Below, piece by piece: positions 1 to 8,608 of a stretch of DNA of 42,912 nt. A model generated the notes under the pieces. The model saw only the letters and a program-made list of their open reading frames with translations, ran no database searches and was not told where the DNA came from. The DNA comes from Deltaproteobacteria bacterium (GTDB taxonomy: Bacteria > Myxococcota_A > UBA9160 > UBA4427), in contig JAFDDH010000006.1 of assembly GCA_019310975.1 (NCBI GenBank), positions 1 through 42,912 on the forward strand, given 5' to 3'. Numbering within the stretch: the first letter of the stretch is position 1; each line of letters begins with the position of its first letter. Both the position numbers and the translations under genes were made by a program.

Positions 1-3000
1 GGCCGAGCGGCCAACGCGCTCGCCACGCTCTCCTGCGCGAGGAATTTCTCACACGTGATGTCCACGCCCGGAACCCAGATCTGGCCCGTCACGGGGACAC
101 CCGTCGCGTCGAGCGCCCGATTCGTACCCCGCCTGGCATCGTCGATCGCCTCCCCCACACCGGGGAGCCAGCGACGCACCGGTTCGAGAGCGCGCTCGAT
201 GATCGCCTGCGCGGCCAACCCGGCCGTCGCGAGCGGTTCCGGAGTCACCCGGGGATCGTCGATCGAGCCGTGGATTCGGACTGCGGCCGTCACCCGGCCG
301 GGAATCGTCTGCTTGAAGGCCGGCGTGAGCAGTACATTCAGCGTCCGCTCGGCAAAGTCGATGCGGCCCGAGGCCAGCACCTGTTGCTCGGGCGTATCGA
401 ATAGCACGCTCTCGAGCTCGACCTTGCCCTGGCTCGCCTCGAGATGGGCGATGATGCAGTTGATCCTCTCGAAATCTCCGAGCTCTGGATCCTTCAGCTC
501 CCTCGGTACGATCTCGAGCTGAAGGGCGCGACTGTACTTTCCCGCGACGGTCCCCTCACGTCCGTAGAGGACCAGCTTCCCGTCCATTCGGCCCAGCATG
601 GCCGCCAACGTCTCACCCCGCGATCTCAGGTCGATGCGCACATCGACCAGCCCGCGACCGAGATCTTCGCGCGTGAGTTGCGCCAGCACTTGCTTGACCT
701 CGGCGGCGTCCACCCATGCGCGGAGTGAGCCGACGGGCGGTGATTCGCGGCCGTCTACCTCGGCTGTGACGTACACCCGACCGCCGTCCCAGGTCATGCT
801 CAGATCAGCCAAGCGCACGCGTTGCGGACCGAGCGATCCGTGCAGGGAAAGATCCTGCAGGTCGAAGCCCTCTCGCCCGCTGATTCGATCGGCGCGAAGC
901 GCAACCCGCAAGTCGAACTCGCCGGATCCCTGGATCGGGAGGGGCTGGTTCCAGAAGTCGACCGCGCCGGATCGGGCCGCCTCGGCATCCCGCTCCGGTT
1001 CAAATCCGAAGTCGCGCAGATGGATCCTCTCGGAGTCGAGTGTGGCCACCAGCTGAGGCCGCTCGTGGCCGCGCACCCACTCCAAATCACCGGCCAGGCG
1101 GCTATCCCCCAAACGGAGACGAATCGCCCGAGCGAAGAGCCGATCGCGCCCCCCCTCTATGTGGGCGCGCAGCTCGAGGGGCCCCGCGTGCCAGAGCGAG
1201 CGGTCGAAGACCGCCCCGAGCTCGGCCAGGTCACGCGCGCTCACACTCAGCTTCAGCTCGGTATCGGACAGATCCTGGTGGAGCGCGAGGTCTCCGTTCA
1301 CACCGATGCTGAGGCGGTCGCCGCGAGCCACTACGAGCTGCAGCTCATCGAGCCTGAGCGCGTCGGGGTCGCCACGCAGCGTACCGCTGGCGCGAAGCCG
1401 ATCGACCCTCGGAACCTGGATGCCGATTCGCTGACCGAGGGCGAGCAGATCATCGCTACCCGCCTCGAGGCGGACCTCGATGCCTGAAATTTCCGGGATC
1501 ACACGCGCCACCTCCCCGCGTGCATGGAGCCAGTCGCGGCCCTCGTGCCCGGCGGACAGCTCTAGCCCGTGCAGCCCCCAACCTCCGCGCTCCTCGACGA
1601 GGCGCGCATCGACGGTCGCCGGTCCGATGCGAAGCAGCGCCTGATCGGTCGACGTGAGCACATAGGCACCCGGCAGTGTGACCGAAGCGCGTTCCTGGTG
1701 TGCGACGCGCCGGATCGTCTCGTCGACGAGGTCGAGTGCCTGGCCTGCGGAGTCGGCGTCGATGTGAAGACCCACATCGCCCGACCAGGCGCCGCCGGCA
1801 CGGACGAGGTCGCCCTCAAGCTTCACACGAGCGCCCTCCCGATGCACCAAGGTGAGCTGGACCGAGTTCAGCCGCAAGCCGGCCGCATCCAGATGCAGAA
1901 CGGCACTGCCCTGCCCTTTGCCGAGCGAGGGCGAGGGCAGACCGAAGCGCTCTACCCAGCGCGCCGTGTCGTGGGTCGCGATGCGCAAATCCGCCCGGAT
2001 CCTGCGTTCCGATATCAGATCATGGATTACACCGCTCAGATGGAGCGTCTCGTCTCGCTCTCCGCGGATCTGCACTGCGATCGCTTCGAGCCCTACGCGG
2101 CCATCGCCGCCCACGAGATGCGCGGTCGCCTCGGCGGGACCCAATCCGGTGAGATCCACCGTCTCCAGGATGCGCAGCCGTCGTTTCAGCGGGGATAGGC
2201 TCTCGGCCCTCACCACCAGCTTTAGATCCGCGCGTGCATCGCCGCGCGGATCGCGCAGAGAGCCGGTCATCTGGATCGACGTCTCCGCGAGCCGCGCGTC
2301 GAGGGTCAGCCGATGATCGCCACGTGCGATCAAGATTGGTTCGTCGTCATCCCACTCGACGCTGCCTTGGAGCGAGAAGTCCTCACGCTCGTAGCGGCCC
2401 TCGAGCGCCAGCGTGATCCGGCGCGGCGGGACGGTCGACACCGCCCGCATCTGCATCTCGTCCAGCTCGATCATGAAGCCCAGGCCGGAGGGACGGCCGT
2501 CGTAGCGGATCACCAGATCGCGGACCTCGACCGCCCCCACCTCGAGGCTGAGCTCCGTCGGCTCGGCCGACGAATCGGCCAACTCCACGTCCGCATCGAT
2601 CTGCCAGTTCGCGCTCCCATCCAGGCCGCGAACCAGCAGCAGCTCCGCATCCTCCATCTGTGCACTCGAGAGGATGAGCTTCCTCGAGCGAAGGCTTCGC
2701 AGCCCATCCGCCTTCAGAGTCAGCTTGCCGATCCTCGCCACCGGGCGGCGCCAGCGACTCGTATTCGGGTTGTAGAGCAGAAGCTCCTTGACCGAGATCG
2801 TCGGCCACAGGCTCGGGGCGAGCTCCAGCGCGCCCTCGATGCGGACATCGAGTTGCACCCGCTCGGTGAGCGCTGCGGCCACGGCCTCGCGGTAGTCGTC
2901 GATGTCGATGAGCTGCGTCGCGATCAGAATGGCAAGCGAAACGACGAGCAGCAGCGCACTCAGCAGCATCACCACGCGTCGCACGAATTTCCTCAACCGG

Positions 3001-3014
3001 GTCCTCGCATTCAT
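1..3014 (-). CDS. AsmA-family protein, partial (runs off left edge)
   Basis: About 1004 codons are visible without a stop, and the C-terminus lies outside the window. The ATG at 3014 is followed by a basic N-terminus and one membrane anchor (about residues 13-32, rich in Leu/Val). Next comes the AsmA-type opening with IDIDDYREAV and a DVRIEGALEL stretch. Long beta-rich sequence follows, and near residues 800-930 there is an AsmA_2-like C-terminal region containing MDGKLVLYGREGTVAG and INCIIAHLEASQGKVELES. AsmA-like proteins are anchored in the inner membrane, span the periplasm and are implicated in outer-membrane lipid homeostasis or phospholipid transport; the exact role here is inferred. 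The start overlaps the stop of the upstream MFS gene (ATGA, 3011-3014), so the two are probably translationally coupled. Confidence 0.85.
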   Translation of the reverse strand, partial: MNARTRLRKFVRRVVMLLSALLLVVSLAILIATQLIDIDDYREAVAAALTERVQLDVRIEGALELAPSLWPTISVKELLLYNPNTSRWRRPVARIGKLTLKADGLRSLRSRKLILSSAQMEDAELLLVRGLDGSANWQIDADVELADSSAEPTELSLEVGAVEVRDLVIRYDGRPSGLGFMIELDEMQMRAVSTVPPRRITLALEGRYEREDFSLQGSVEWDDDEPILIARGDHRLTLDARLAETSIQMTGSLRDPRGDARADLKLVVRAESLSPLKRRLRILETVDLTGLGPAEATAHLVGGDGRVGLEAIAVQIRGERDETLHLSGVIHDLISERRIRADLRIATHDTARWVERFGLPSPSLGKGQGSAVLHLDAAGLRLNSVQLTLVHREGARVKLEGDLVRAGGAWSGDVGLHIDADSAGQALDLVDETIRRVAHQERASVTLPGAYVLTSTDQALLRIGPATVDARLVEERGGWGLHGLELSAGHEGRDWLHARGEVARVIPEISGIEVRLEAGSDDLLALGQRIGIQVPRVDRLRASGTLRGDPDALRLDELQLVVARGDRLSIGVNGDLALHQDLSDTELKLSVSARDLAELGAVFDRSLWHAGPLELRAHIEGGRDRLFARAIRLRLGDSRLAGDLEWVRGHERPQLVATLDSERIHLRDFGFEPERDAEAARSGAVDFWNQPLPIQGSGEFDLRVALRADRISGREGFDLQDLSLHGSLGPQRVRLADLSMTWDGGRVYVTAEVDGRESPPVGSLRAWVDAAEVKQVLAQLTREDLGRGLVDVRIDLRSRGETLAAMLGRMDGKLVLYGREGTVAGKYSRALQLEIVPRELKDPELGDFERINCIIAHLEASQGKVELESVLFDTPEQQVLASGRIDFAERTLNVLLTPAFKQTIPGRVTAAVRIHGSIDDPRVTPEPLATAGLAAQAIIERALEPVRRWLPGVGEAIDDARRGTNRALDATGVPVTGQIWVPGVDITCEKFLAQESVASALAAR

Positions 3015-4252
3015 GCAGAGGGTACGTCGGAGGATCCCTTCATTGCACGTCTTGTGACAATCAGCCCCAACAAGCCCACGGCGGCGACCCCCGCACACGC
3101 CCTCAGCATGTCGAGGATGACGGCGGCATCACCCACCGAATCGGGGCCTGCCAACCCGCTCAGCCAGAGCAGCAGAAGCCCGTAGCCGAGACGGCCCGCC
3201 AGGCTCTCCAGCGACAAGAAGCTCGCCCGCAACGAAGCGTCGAGACGCGGAGTGACCTCGGCATTCAGAATCACCCGGGCGATGGCCGACTGACAGCTGC
3301 GCAGAACGAGCAACACGGCCACGATCGCCAAGATACCCTGCGCCATGGCGCCGATCAGACCCAGCTGCACGACTGCCGCCGCCAGCAACGCGCCACGTGC
3401 CCCCAGGCGTTCCCTCAACGCGAGACTGTACGCGGCCGCGAAGGCCGCCAAGAGCGTATTGCTCGCGACCACGACACCCGCCACCCAGGGTGTGCGCTGC
3501 ACGTCACGGATGTCGTCGCCCAGCACGGCGGCCAGATAGGGCTGAGCGAACTCCGAGGGAATATGGGCCAGGCTCACCATCACGACCGCGTAGGCGAAGA
3601 GCCAGGCCAGCTCCCGGTCGCGCAGAGTCCGCGTACAGTCGACAAGCTGCCCGAGCAGCCCGCGCCCACTGAAGTCGGCGCGGGCACTGCGCGGCTCGCG
3701 CATCACGAAGGCCAGGGCCAGCAACACCAACGCTGCAGCCAGGCCGAGTGCGTACGCGTACTCGAGCTCCTGCTGCGCGACGGCACCGGCGAGCAGCGCG
3801 CCAAGCGCGCCGGCCGCGTATCCGTTGCGGATCAGGCGCTGCTCGCGCTCGGCAAACTCGGCCTCGCGGCCGAGTCTCGCCAACGTATCGAAGTGCAGCG
3901 CCGTATCCGTACCGGAGATCGACGCGTAGCCAACGCCGAGCGCGATCTGCGCCACCACGAAGGTCGGAAAGCTCTCACCACCCACGAGGAAGAGCACATA
4001 CGAGACCGAGAGGCTGGCCGCCGAAAGGCGCAGCGCCACGGCCCTACCCAGCCGATCGCTCAAATATCCGGAGGGCAGCTCGACGAGCACGACGGTGAAG
4101 TAGTAGATGCTGCCGAGTACCAGAACCTGCCCGATCGAGAATCGGCTGCTGAAGAAGAGAAAGTAGATCGGAGTGAAGAAGTAGACTCGCGAGAGCGGCA
4201 GATACCACTCGTAGATATGCAGGTTGCGCTCCAGCGCGTAGCGATACTCCAA
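3011..4252 (-). CDS. MFS transporter
   Basis: A 413-residue polytopic protein with the usual length and hydrophobicity of a 12-helix major facilitator. The loop after the second helix reads GYLSDRLGRAVALR, matching the MFS motif A pattern (G-x-x-x-D-R-x-G-R), and a long hydrophilic central stretch separates the two six-helix halves. Translation appears to start at TTG 4252, preceded by GGTGGAAG; no ATG or GTG fits the first helix better. The substrate cannot be told from sequence. The last four bases overlap the AsmA-like gene (ATGA), so transporter and AsmA protein form one transcription unit. It is divergent from the translocase-like fusion gene at 4345, with about 90 bp between them. Confidence 0.85.
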   Translation of the reverse strand: MEYRYALERNLHIYEWYLPLSRVYFFTPIYFLFFSSRFSIGQVLVLGSIYYFTVVLVELPSGYLSDRLGRAVALRLSAASLSVSYVLFLVGGESFPTFVVAQIALGVGYASISGTDTALHFDTLARLGREAEFAEREQRLIRNGYAAGALGALLAGAVAQQELEYAYALGLAAALVLLALAFVMREPRSARADFSGRGLLGQLVDCTRTLRDRELAWLFAYAVVMVSLAHIPSEFAQPYLAAVLGDDIRDVQRTPWVAGVVVASNTLLAAFAAAYSLALRERLGARGALLAAAVVQLGLIGAMAQGILAIVAVLLVLRSCQSAIARVILNAEVTPRLDASLRASFLSLESLAGRLGYGLLLLWLSGLAGPDSVGDAAVILDMLRACAGVAAVGLLGLIVTRRAMKGSSDVPSA

Positions 4253-4304
4253 GGTCTTCCACCGGAGGGTCGGCCCGACATCGAGCCGGATCCCGGCCGG
4301 ATGT

Positions 4305-4310
4305 TACACT
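4305..4310 (+). promoter_or_regulatory. candidate -10 element (TACACT) for the translocase-like gene
   Basis: TACACT, preceded by TGT, lies about 35 bp upstream of the GTG start at 4345 in the divergent gap. It matches TATAAT at four of six positions. No good -35 was found at 16-18 bp, so this is only a candidate. Confidence 0.25.
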
Positions 4311-4344
4311 CGCCCCGGCATCCAGGAGCACCTCGATTGATGGT

Positions 4345-7300
4345 GTGGCATCGATGATTGAGCTTCTGTGGCGCGCCGTGCCCGGGGTCCGGCGCACCGA
4401 GCGCGATCGATTCCTCTTCTTCTTTGTGCTGGCCGGGCTCCTCTCGACATCCGCCACCCTCGGACTCGCCGGTAGTGAGGCACTCTTCCTGGCCGGGCTC
4501 GGGCCCGAGCACCTCCCGATGGCCTTCATCCTGGCTTCGGCGGCCACGCTGGTGAGCTCGATCCTCTACGCCATGGTGGTGGGACGCGCACGCAACGATC
4601 GCCTCTTCGTCGTGATGCTCTTGGCCACCGCGGCCACCCTGGTGGTGAACTACCGGCTGCTCGGGGACGGCTCGCCGGTCGTGTTGATCGTGCTCTTCTC
4701 GACCTTCTACGTCACTCAGGCCGTCTTCATCAGCCTGCACTTCTGGACCTTCGCCACCGACTTCTTCGACACGCTGGCCAGCAAGCGGCTCTTCCCTCTC
4801 TTCGCCGTCGGTGCGAGCACGGGCGGCATGCTGGGCGGCATCCTCGCCGTGGGCATCAGCCGCCTCTACTCCGGCGAATCGCTGGTGCTGGTTTGGGCAG
4901 TCGCCCTGCTGGCGACGGCGCTGCATATCCGCCTGGCGCGCAGCCGACTCCTGCGCTGGACCCCTGTCGGCGCGGCGGAGGCGGACGAGAGCTCCGTACA
5001 GGGACTCACGGGCGCGCTGCGTTATGTGACCCGCTCGCGCATGGCCAGCTGGCTGGTGCTCTCCGTGGTGGGCATGGTCTTCTCGCTGACACTGATGCAG
5101 TACGTCTACCTCGACGTCTTCTCGCGCGAGTTCGAGAGTGTCGAGGCGCTCGCCACCTTCTTCGGTCTCTACCTGGCCATCACCAACGGCATCGAGATCC
5201 TGGTGGGCAACGCGCTGACGCCGTGGCTGATCCGGCGCTTCGGCGTCGCCCAGGCGAACCTCGCGCATCCCCTGCTGACGATTCTGACCTTCGTCGCCCT
5301 GGCCGTGGACCCGCGGCTCTGGGTCGCGGTGGCCGCGCGTGCCAATCGGGAGCTGCTGGAGAACGCGCTGGCCGGCCCGGTGCGTGCGCTCTCCTACAAC
5401 GCCCTGCCCCGGCGCTTTCGCGGACGCACACGCGCGCTGCTCGAAGGCGTCGTATTCTTCGCCGCCATGTCGATCGCCGGCGCGGCTCTGATCGGCCTCG
5501 GCGATCAGATCTCGACCACCTGGCTCGCCCTGGTCGGCGGACTGGCCGCGATCCTCTACGCCGGTGCCAATCTGGCGGTGCGGCGCGAGTATTTGAAGAG
5601 CCTCGTCGACGAGCTGCGCCACGGGCGCGTCGACCTCGGCACGGTCGCGTTGGAGCTCGGCAGCCGAGAGCTCAGTGGGCTGGCAAAGCTCTGGGACGAG
5701 ACCATCGACGAGGAGCATGGGCGCATCACCCTGGCGCTGCTCGAGCTGGCCGATCCACTGGCGCGCCGTGGCTTCGGTGAGCACGTCCGCCGCCACGTCC
5801 ACCACCCGGATCCACGCGTGCGCCGGGCCTGCCTCGAGGCGCTGGCCGGGCACGGCGATCCCGAGCTCGACGCACTCCTCGCGGCCGGGCTCGACGACCC
5901 GGACGCACAGACCCGTCGCTGCGCCGCGGCGTTGGTCGGTCAGCTGAGCACACGCTCGGGCGCACTCGCGGAGCGACTGCGCGCGGGGCTGGAGGACCCG
6001 GACGTGGTGGTCCGCGCCGAGGCCGCGCTGCACCTCGGCCCGGAGGGCACACAGAGACTCCGCAGCATGCTGCGCGATCCGGACTCGAATGCCGCCATCG
6101 CGGCCCTCGAGCGCGCGCCGCGCGCCCTCTTGGAGGTGGTGAGCGAGCGGATCGACGCGCCCGAGCCGGCGGTGCGCGCGGCGGTCATCGAATGCTTCAC
6201 GCGCCTGGAAGACCGCGACCACCTGCCCGTCGAGCGCCTGGTTGCGGACCTGCACGATCCCGACGCTGGCGTGCGTCGCGCCGCGGCGGCCGCGCTGGCG
6301 GAGAGACGCGACGACTCTGCGATCCACTCCCTGGCCGCCGCGCTCGACGACGAGTCGCGCCTGGTCCGCACAGAGGCGCAGACCGCGCTGGCCACGCTTG
6401 GCGATGCCGGTGTGCTCGCCGCCGCCCCGCTCTGTCGCGGTTCGCGTACCTGGACTGTGGATGCGGCGCTCGGCACGGTTGGCGCTGCCGGCGGCGCCGT
6501 CGCGCAGGCCCTCCTGCGCCAGTGCTACGCCGACCGCGTCCAGGAAGCCTGGTGGACGCAGCTGGCGATTCGCTGCTGTGGAGAGGACGATGGGCTCGAT
6601 AGCAAATTCCTGCGCGCGGCCCTCGAGAACGCCCACACGCGCGCGCGATTCCTGGCCCTGCGCATCCTCGAGCTGATCGAGGATCCGGCCGTCGTCCGCA
6701 GTGTGGCCCGCGCGCTCGACCGCGCACCCTCGCGCACACGGGCCGATGCGCTCGAGGTGCTCAGCAACCTGGGCGATCGCGACGCGAGCCATCGCTTCGC
6801 ACTCCTGCTCGAGGAACACCCACTCGAGGACAAGCTGCCCGCGCTGGCGGGCTTCGTGAGCGTGCCCAGCGATCTCGATTCGGTCCTGCGCGAGGCGGCC
6901 CGCTCGGCGGATCGCTGGCTGCAGCTGGCTGCGGCCCGCTACCGTGACGGCGCGCCGGAGCCCGGCGACGAGCACGAGGAGGAGGGCCAGATCATGGAAA
7001 GACTTCTCGCCCTGCAGCGCGTCCCGCTCTTCACCCACCTCTCGCTGGAGCAGCTCGAGGTGATCAATCGCCTGCTCCAGGAGGTGCACTTCCTGGCCGG
7101 CGAGGTGATCGTGCGCGAGGGTGAGCCGGGCGGCGACCTCTACATCCTCGTCGAGGGCGAGGTCACCTACTACAAGTCCTGGCGCTCGGTCGGCGAACAG
7201 AAGCTCTCATCCATGCAGCCCGTCGGCTACTTCGGTGAGATGTCGGTGCTCGACGACGAGCCCCGCAGCGTAACGGTGATCGCAAGCCGCGACGCACGCC

Positions 7301-7437
7301 TGCTGGTTCTGGCCGGCGAACGTTTCAAGGAGCTGATCCTGCAGGCACCGGAGATATCCTTCGAGGTCTTCCCCGTCCTGATGCGGCGCATCCGCGAGGC
7401 AGAGGCGCAACTGACGGATCTCAAAGGCGGGACGTGA
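4345..7437 (+). CDS. NTT-like MFS translocase - HEAT repeats - cyclic nucleotide-binding domain fusion
   Basis: A 1030-residue fusion. Residues 1 to about 420 form a many-helix membrane domain resembling the ATP/ADP translocase (Npt/NTT) branch of the MFS superfamily. Residues about 465-835 are tandem alpha-helical HEAT-type repeats, recognisable from recurring DPDxxVRRAAAxAL patterns (e.g. DPDAGVRRAAAAALAERRDD). Residues about 883-1010 form a cNMP-binding domain that starts at VPLFTHLSLEQLEVINRLL and carries a phosphate-binding-cassette-like FGEMSVLDDEPRSVTV with the conserved Glu and Arg. By inference, transport or scaffolding through HEAT repeats could be gated by cAMP or c-di-AMP-like ligands; neither substrate nor ligand is shown. 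Start is GTG 4345 with AGGAG about 16 bp upstream; ATG 4354 is an alternative. NTT-like domains fused to HEAT repeats are, as far as I recall, known in free-living bacteria. Confidence 0.8.
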   Translation: MASMIELLWRAVPGVRRTERDRFLFFFVLAGLLSTSATLGLAGSEALFLAGLGPEHLPMAFILASAATLVSSILYAMVVGRARNDRLFVVMLLATAATLVVNYRLLGDGSPVVLIVLFSTFYVTQAVFISLHFWTFATDFFDTLASKRLFPLFAVGASTGGMLGGILAVGISRLYSGESLVLVWAVALLATALHIRLARSRLLRWTPVGAAEADESSVQGLTGALRYVTRSRMASWLVLSVVGMVFSLTLMQYVYLDVFSREFESVEALATFFGLYLAITNGIEILVGNALTPWLIRRFGVAQANLAHPLLTILTFVALAVDPRLWVAVAARANRELLENALAGPVRALSYNALPRRFRGRTRALLEGVVFFAAMSIAGAALIGLGDQISTTWLALVGGLAAILYAGANLAVRREYLKSLVDELRHGRVDLGTVALELGSRELSGLAKLWDETIDEEHGRITLALLELADPLARRGFGEHVRRHVHHPDPRVRRACLEALAGHGDPELDALLAAGLDDPDAQTRRCAAALVGQLSTRSGALAERLRAGLEDPDVVVRAEAALHLGPEGTQRLRSMLRDPDSNAAIAALERAPRALLEVVSERIDAPEPAVRAAVIECFTRLEDRDHLPVERLVADLHDPDAGVRRAAAAALAERRDDSAIHSLAAALDDESRLVRTEAQTALATLGDAGVLAAAPLCRGSRTWTVDAALGTVGAAGGAVAQALLRQCYADRVQEAWWTQLAIRCCGEDDGLDSKFLRAALENAHTRARFLALRILELIEDPAVVRSVARALDRAPSRTRADALEVLSNLGDRDASHRFALLLEEHPLEDKLPALAGFVSVPSDLDSVLREAARSADRWLQLAAARYRDGAPEPGDEHEEEGQIMERLLALQRVPLFTHLSLEQLEVINRLLQEVHFLAGEVIVREGEPGGDLYILVEGEVTYYKSWRSVGEQKLSSMQPVGYFGEMSVLDDEPRSVTVIASRDARLLVLAGERFKELILQAPEISFEVFPVLMRRIREAEAQLTDLKGGT

Positions 7438-7462
7438 GTTTCGATAGAGCCCCCCAAAAGGA

Positions 7463-7500
7463 GGCGCCCGGAGGAGAGATGGGATCTCCAACCGGGCGCC
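7463..7500 (+). terminator. two-part hairpin, probable terminator
   Basis: GGCGCCCGG (7463-7471) pairs perfectly with CCGGGCGCC (7492-7500). Nested inside, GGAGA (7473-7477) pairs with TCTCC (7485-7489) around a 7-nt loop. It begins 26 bp after the translocase stop codon. Only a weak T-rich stretch (TTCATTTTG) follows, so it may work as a terminator or as a 3'-end stabiliser. The remaining intergenic sequence to 7713 shows nothing I can interpret. Confidence 0.55.
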
Positions 7501-7713
7501 ATGCCGTTCATTTTGCCATGGCGCGCGATGCGGCGCGCGGCGGCGAAAGAGCAGCCCCTATTTCGTTGGGGGGAAGCAGGGTCCTCTCGTCGCGCGCCCG
7601 CGCGGAACACGCTCATCGCATCGCAGCAGGTCGAACGGCTGACCCGCTCGACACAATGATGCTTCGCCGGAGCGCCGCGGTCAATCGAGAAAAGGGGCAT
7701 TTGGACCCGACCC

Positions 7714-8373
7714 TCAATCGAGGCTGCGACCGGTCACGACCTGAAAGAGGATCCCGGCACATGTGTCGATGAGGTCGTCGCGCGAGATGCCCCTGTGCGC
7801 CAGCTCTCCCGCGTGCGCGGAGAGCTTCTCGAGGATCGAACCGAGCGCCGCCGCAGCCGCAAAGGGATGCAGGGTGCGCGATACGTGCGACGCCTCCTGT
7901 GCCTCAAGGATCCGATCCGCCAGCCGCTCCAAGACCGGCGCAAGCGCATCGCGGCGAACCTTCTGGAAACGCCGATCCCCGTTGTCGGCGGCGAGATTGC
8001 GGATCAGCAGTACCGCGTGATGGGTCTCCCAGTGCTGGAGAAAGGCCTCCGCGATGCCACGCGCGGTGTCGAAGCCCCGAGCTCCGTCCCAGCTGCCGTC
8101 GATCTGCTCGAGGACCGCCGGCATCTCCTCGATGGCCTGGCGCGCGAGCTGCAGCGTCGCCTCCTCGACATCCTTGAAGTAGTGATAGAAAGTCGCCGGC
8201 GAGGTCTCGGCCTTGCGCGCGATCTCGACGACCGAGATGTCGAGCACGCTCCGGTCGCGCAGCAGCTGGGCGGTGGCATCCAGCAGGCGCTGCCTCGTCT
8301 TGAGCGCGCGCGGCCCGAGCACGCGGCCGGTCTGCGCCATCACCCGCCCGGGCTGCGATCCTTGGCTTCCCAC
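7714..8373 (-). CDS. TetR-family transcriptional regulator
   Basis: A 219-residue protein with a TetR_N helix-turn-helix at about residues 25-75 (RQRLLDATAQLL, then IARKAETSPATFYHYFKDVE) and an all-helical ligand-binding C-terminal domain. Start is GTG 8373, because AGGAGGGAG lies 3 bp upstream; ATG 8340 has no ribosome-binding site. The gene is divergent from an acyl-CoA dehydrogenase, and the 235-bp gap contains two copies of a palindrome that recurs before three other catabolic transcription units here. I therefore infer autoregulation and control of the acyl-CoA region, probably relieved by an acyl-CoA or related pathway ligand. Regulators of this size often control fatty acid or steroid degradation (for example KstR-type proteins), but the operator here differs from the KstR and KstR2 consensus sequences. 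Confidence 0.9.
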   Translation of the reverse strand: MGSQGSQPGRVMAQTGRVLGPRALKTRQRLLDATAQLLRDRSVLDISVVEIARKAETSPATFYHYFKDVEEATLQLARQAIEEMPAVLEQIDGSWDGARGFDTARGIAEAFLQHWETHHAVLLIRNLAADNGDRRFQKVRRDALAPVLERLADRILEAQEASHVSRTLHPFAAAAALGSILEKLSAHAGELAHRGISRDDLIDTCAGILFQVVTGRSLD

Positions 8374-8481
8374 CGACTCCCTCCTGCGGCCTTCTGGCAG
8401 CGACTCTGAGGAGATCCCAGAGATCCTCCTCCGGGAGCGATCACGGCCGTAGAAGCGCTCTCGCGCGCTCTGCCGCCGGAA

Positions 8482-8496
8482 TTGACGTTACATCAA
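8482..8496. promoter_or_regulatory. putative TetR operator, site A
   Basis: TTGACG-TTA-CATCAA is an inverted repeat with one mismatch in the arms, lying 108 bp from the TetR start in the divergent TetR/acyl-CoA dehydrogenase gap. It shares the arm and 3-bp spacer design with sites at 8544, 13642, 19132 and 26228. Confidence 0.55.
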
Positions 8497-8543
8497 GAGA
8501 ATTTGGACAGGCCCAAGCAGCACGGCCGGGCCTTGCATCAAAT

Positions 8544-8558
8544 TTGACGATGTATCAG
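8544..8558. promoter_or_regulatory. putative TetR operator, site B
   Basis: TTGACG-ATG-TATCAG followed by ATT. On the same strand the left arm, the ATG spacer and the trailing ATT are identical to site E at 26228-26242 read in reverse complement. The right arm has two mismatches from a perfect palindrome. Its centre is 62 bp from site A and 58 bp upstream of the dehydrogenase start at 8609. Confidence 0.6.
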
Positions 8559-8564
8559 ATTATA
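8559..8564 (-). promoter_or_regulatory. candidate -10 (TATAAT) on the minus strand, abutting operator B
   Basis: The minus strand reads a perfect TATAAT immediately next to site B, and the plus strand reads TATACC one to two bases further on. Either could be the -10 of the TetR gene or of the dehydrogenase gene, placing the repressor site over the start of transcription. No convincing -35 is present on the minus strand. Confidence 0.3.
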
Positions 8565-8608
8565 CCGGCTCCGGCGCCGCCGGGGCACCAGGAAAGGCAG
8601 CGCGGCCA

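Noticed and set aside
4060-7089. Very long antisense open frame on the minus strand opposite the translocase-like gene
   Set aside because: It is Arg/Gln/His-rich with no domain-like sequence, and a stop-free antisense frame is expected in GC-rich DNA with strong third-position bias. The plus-strand gene has clear domains.
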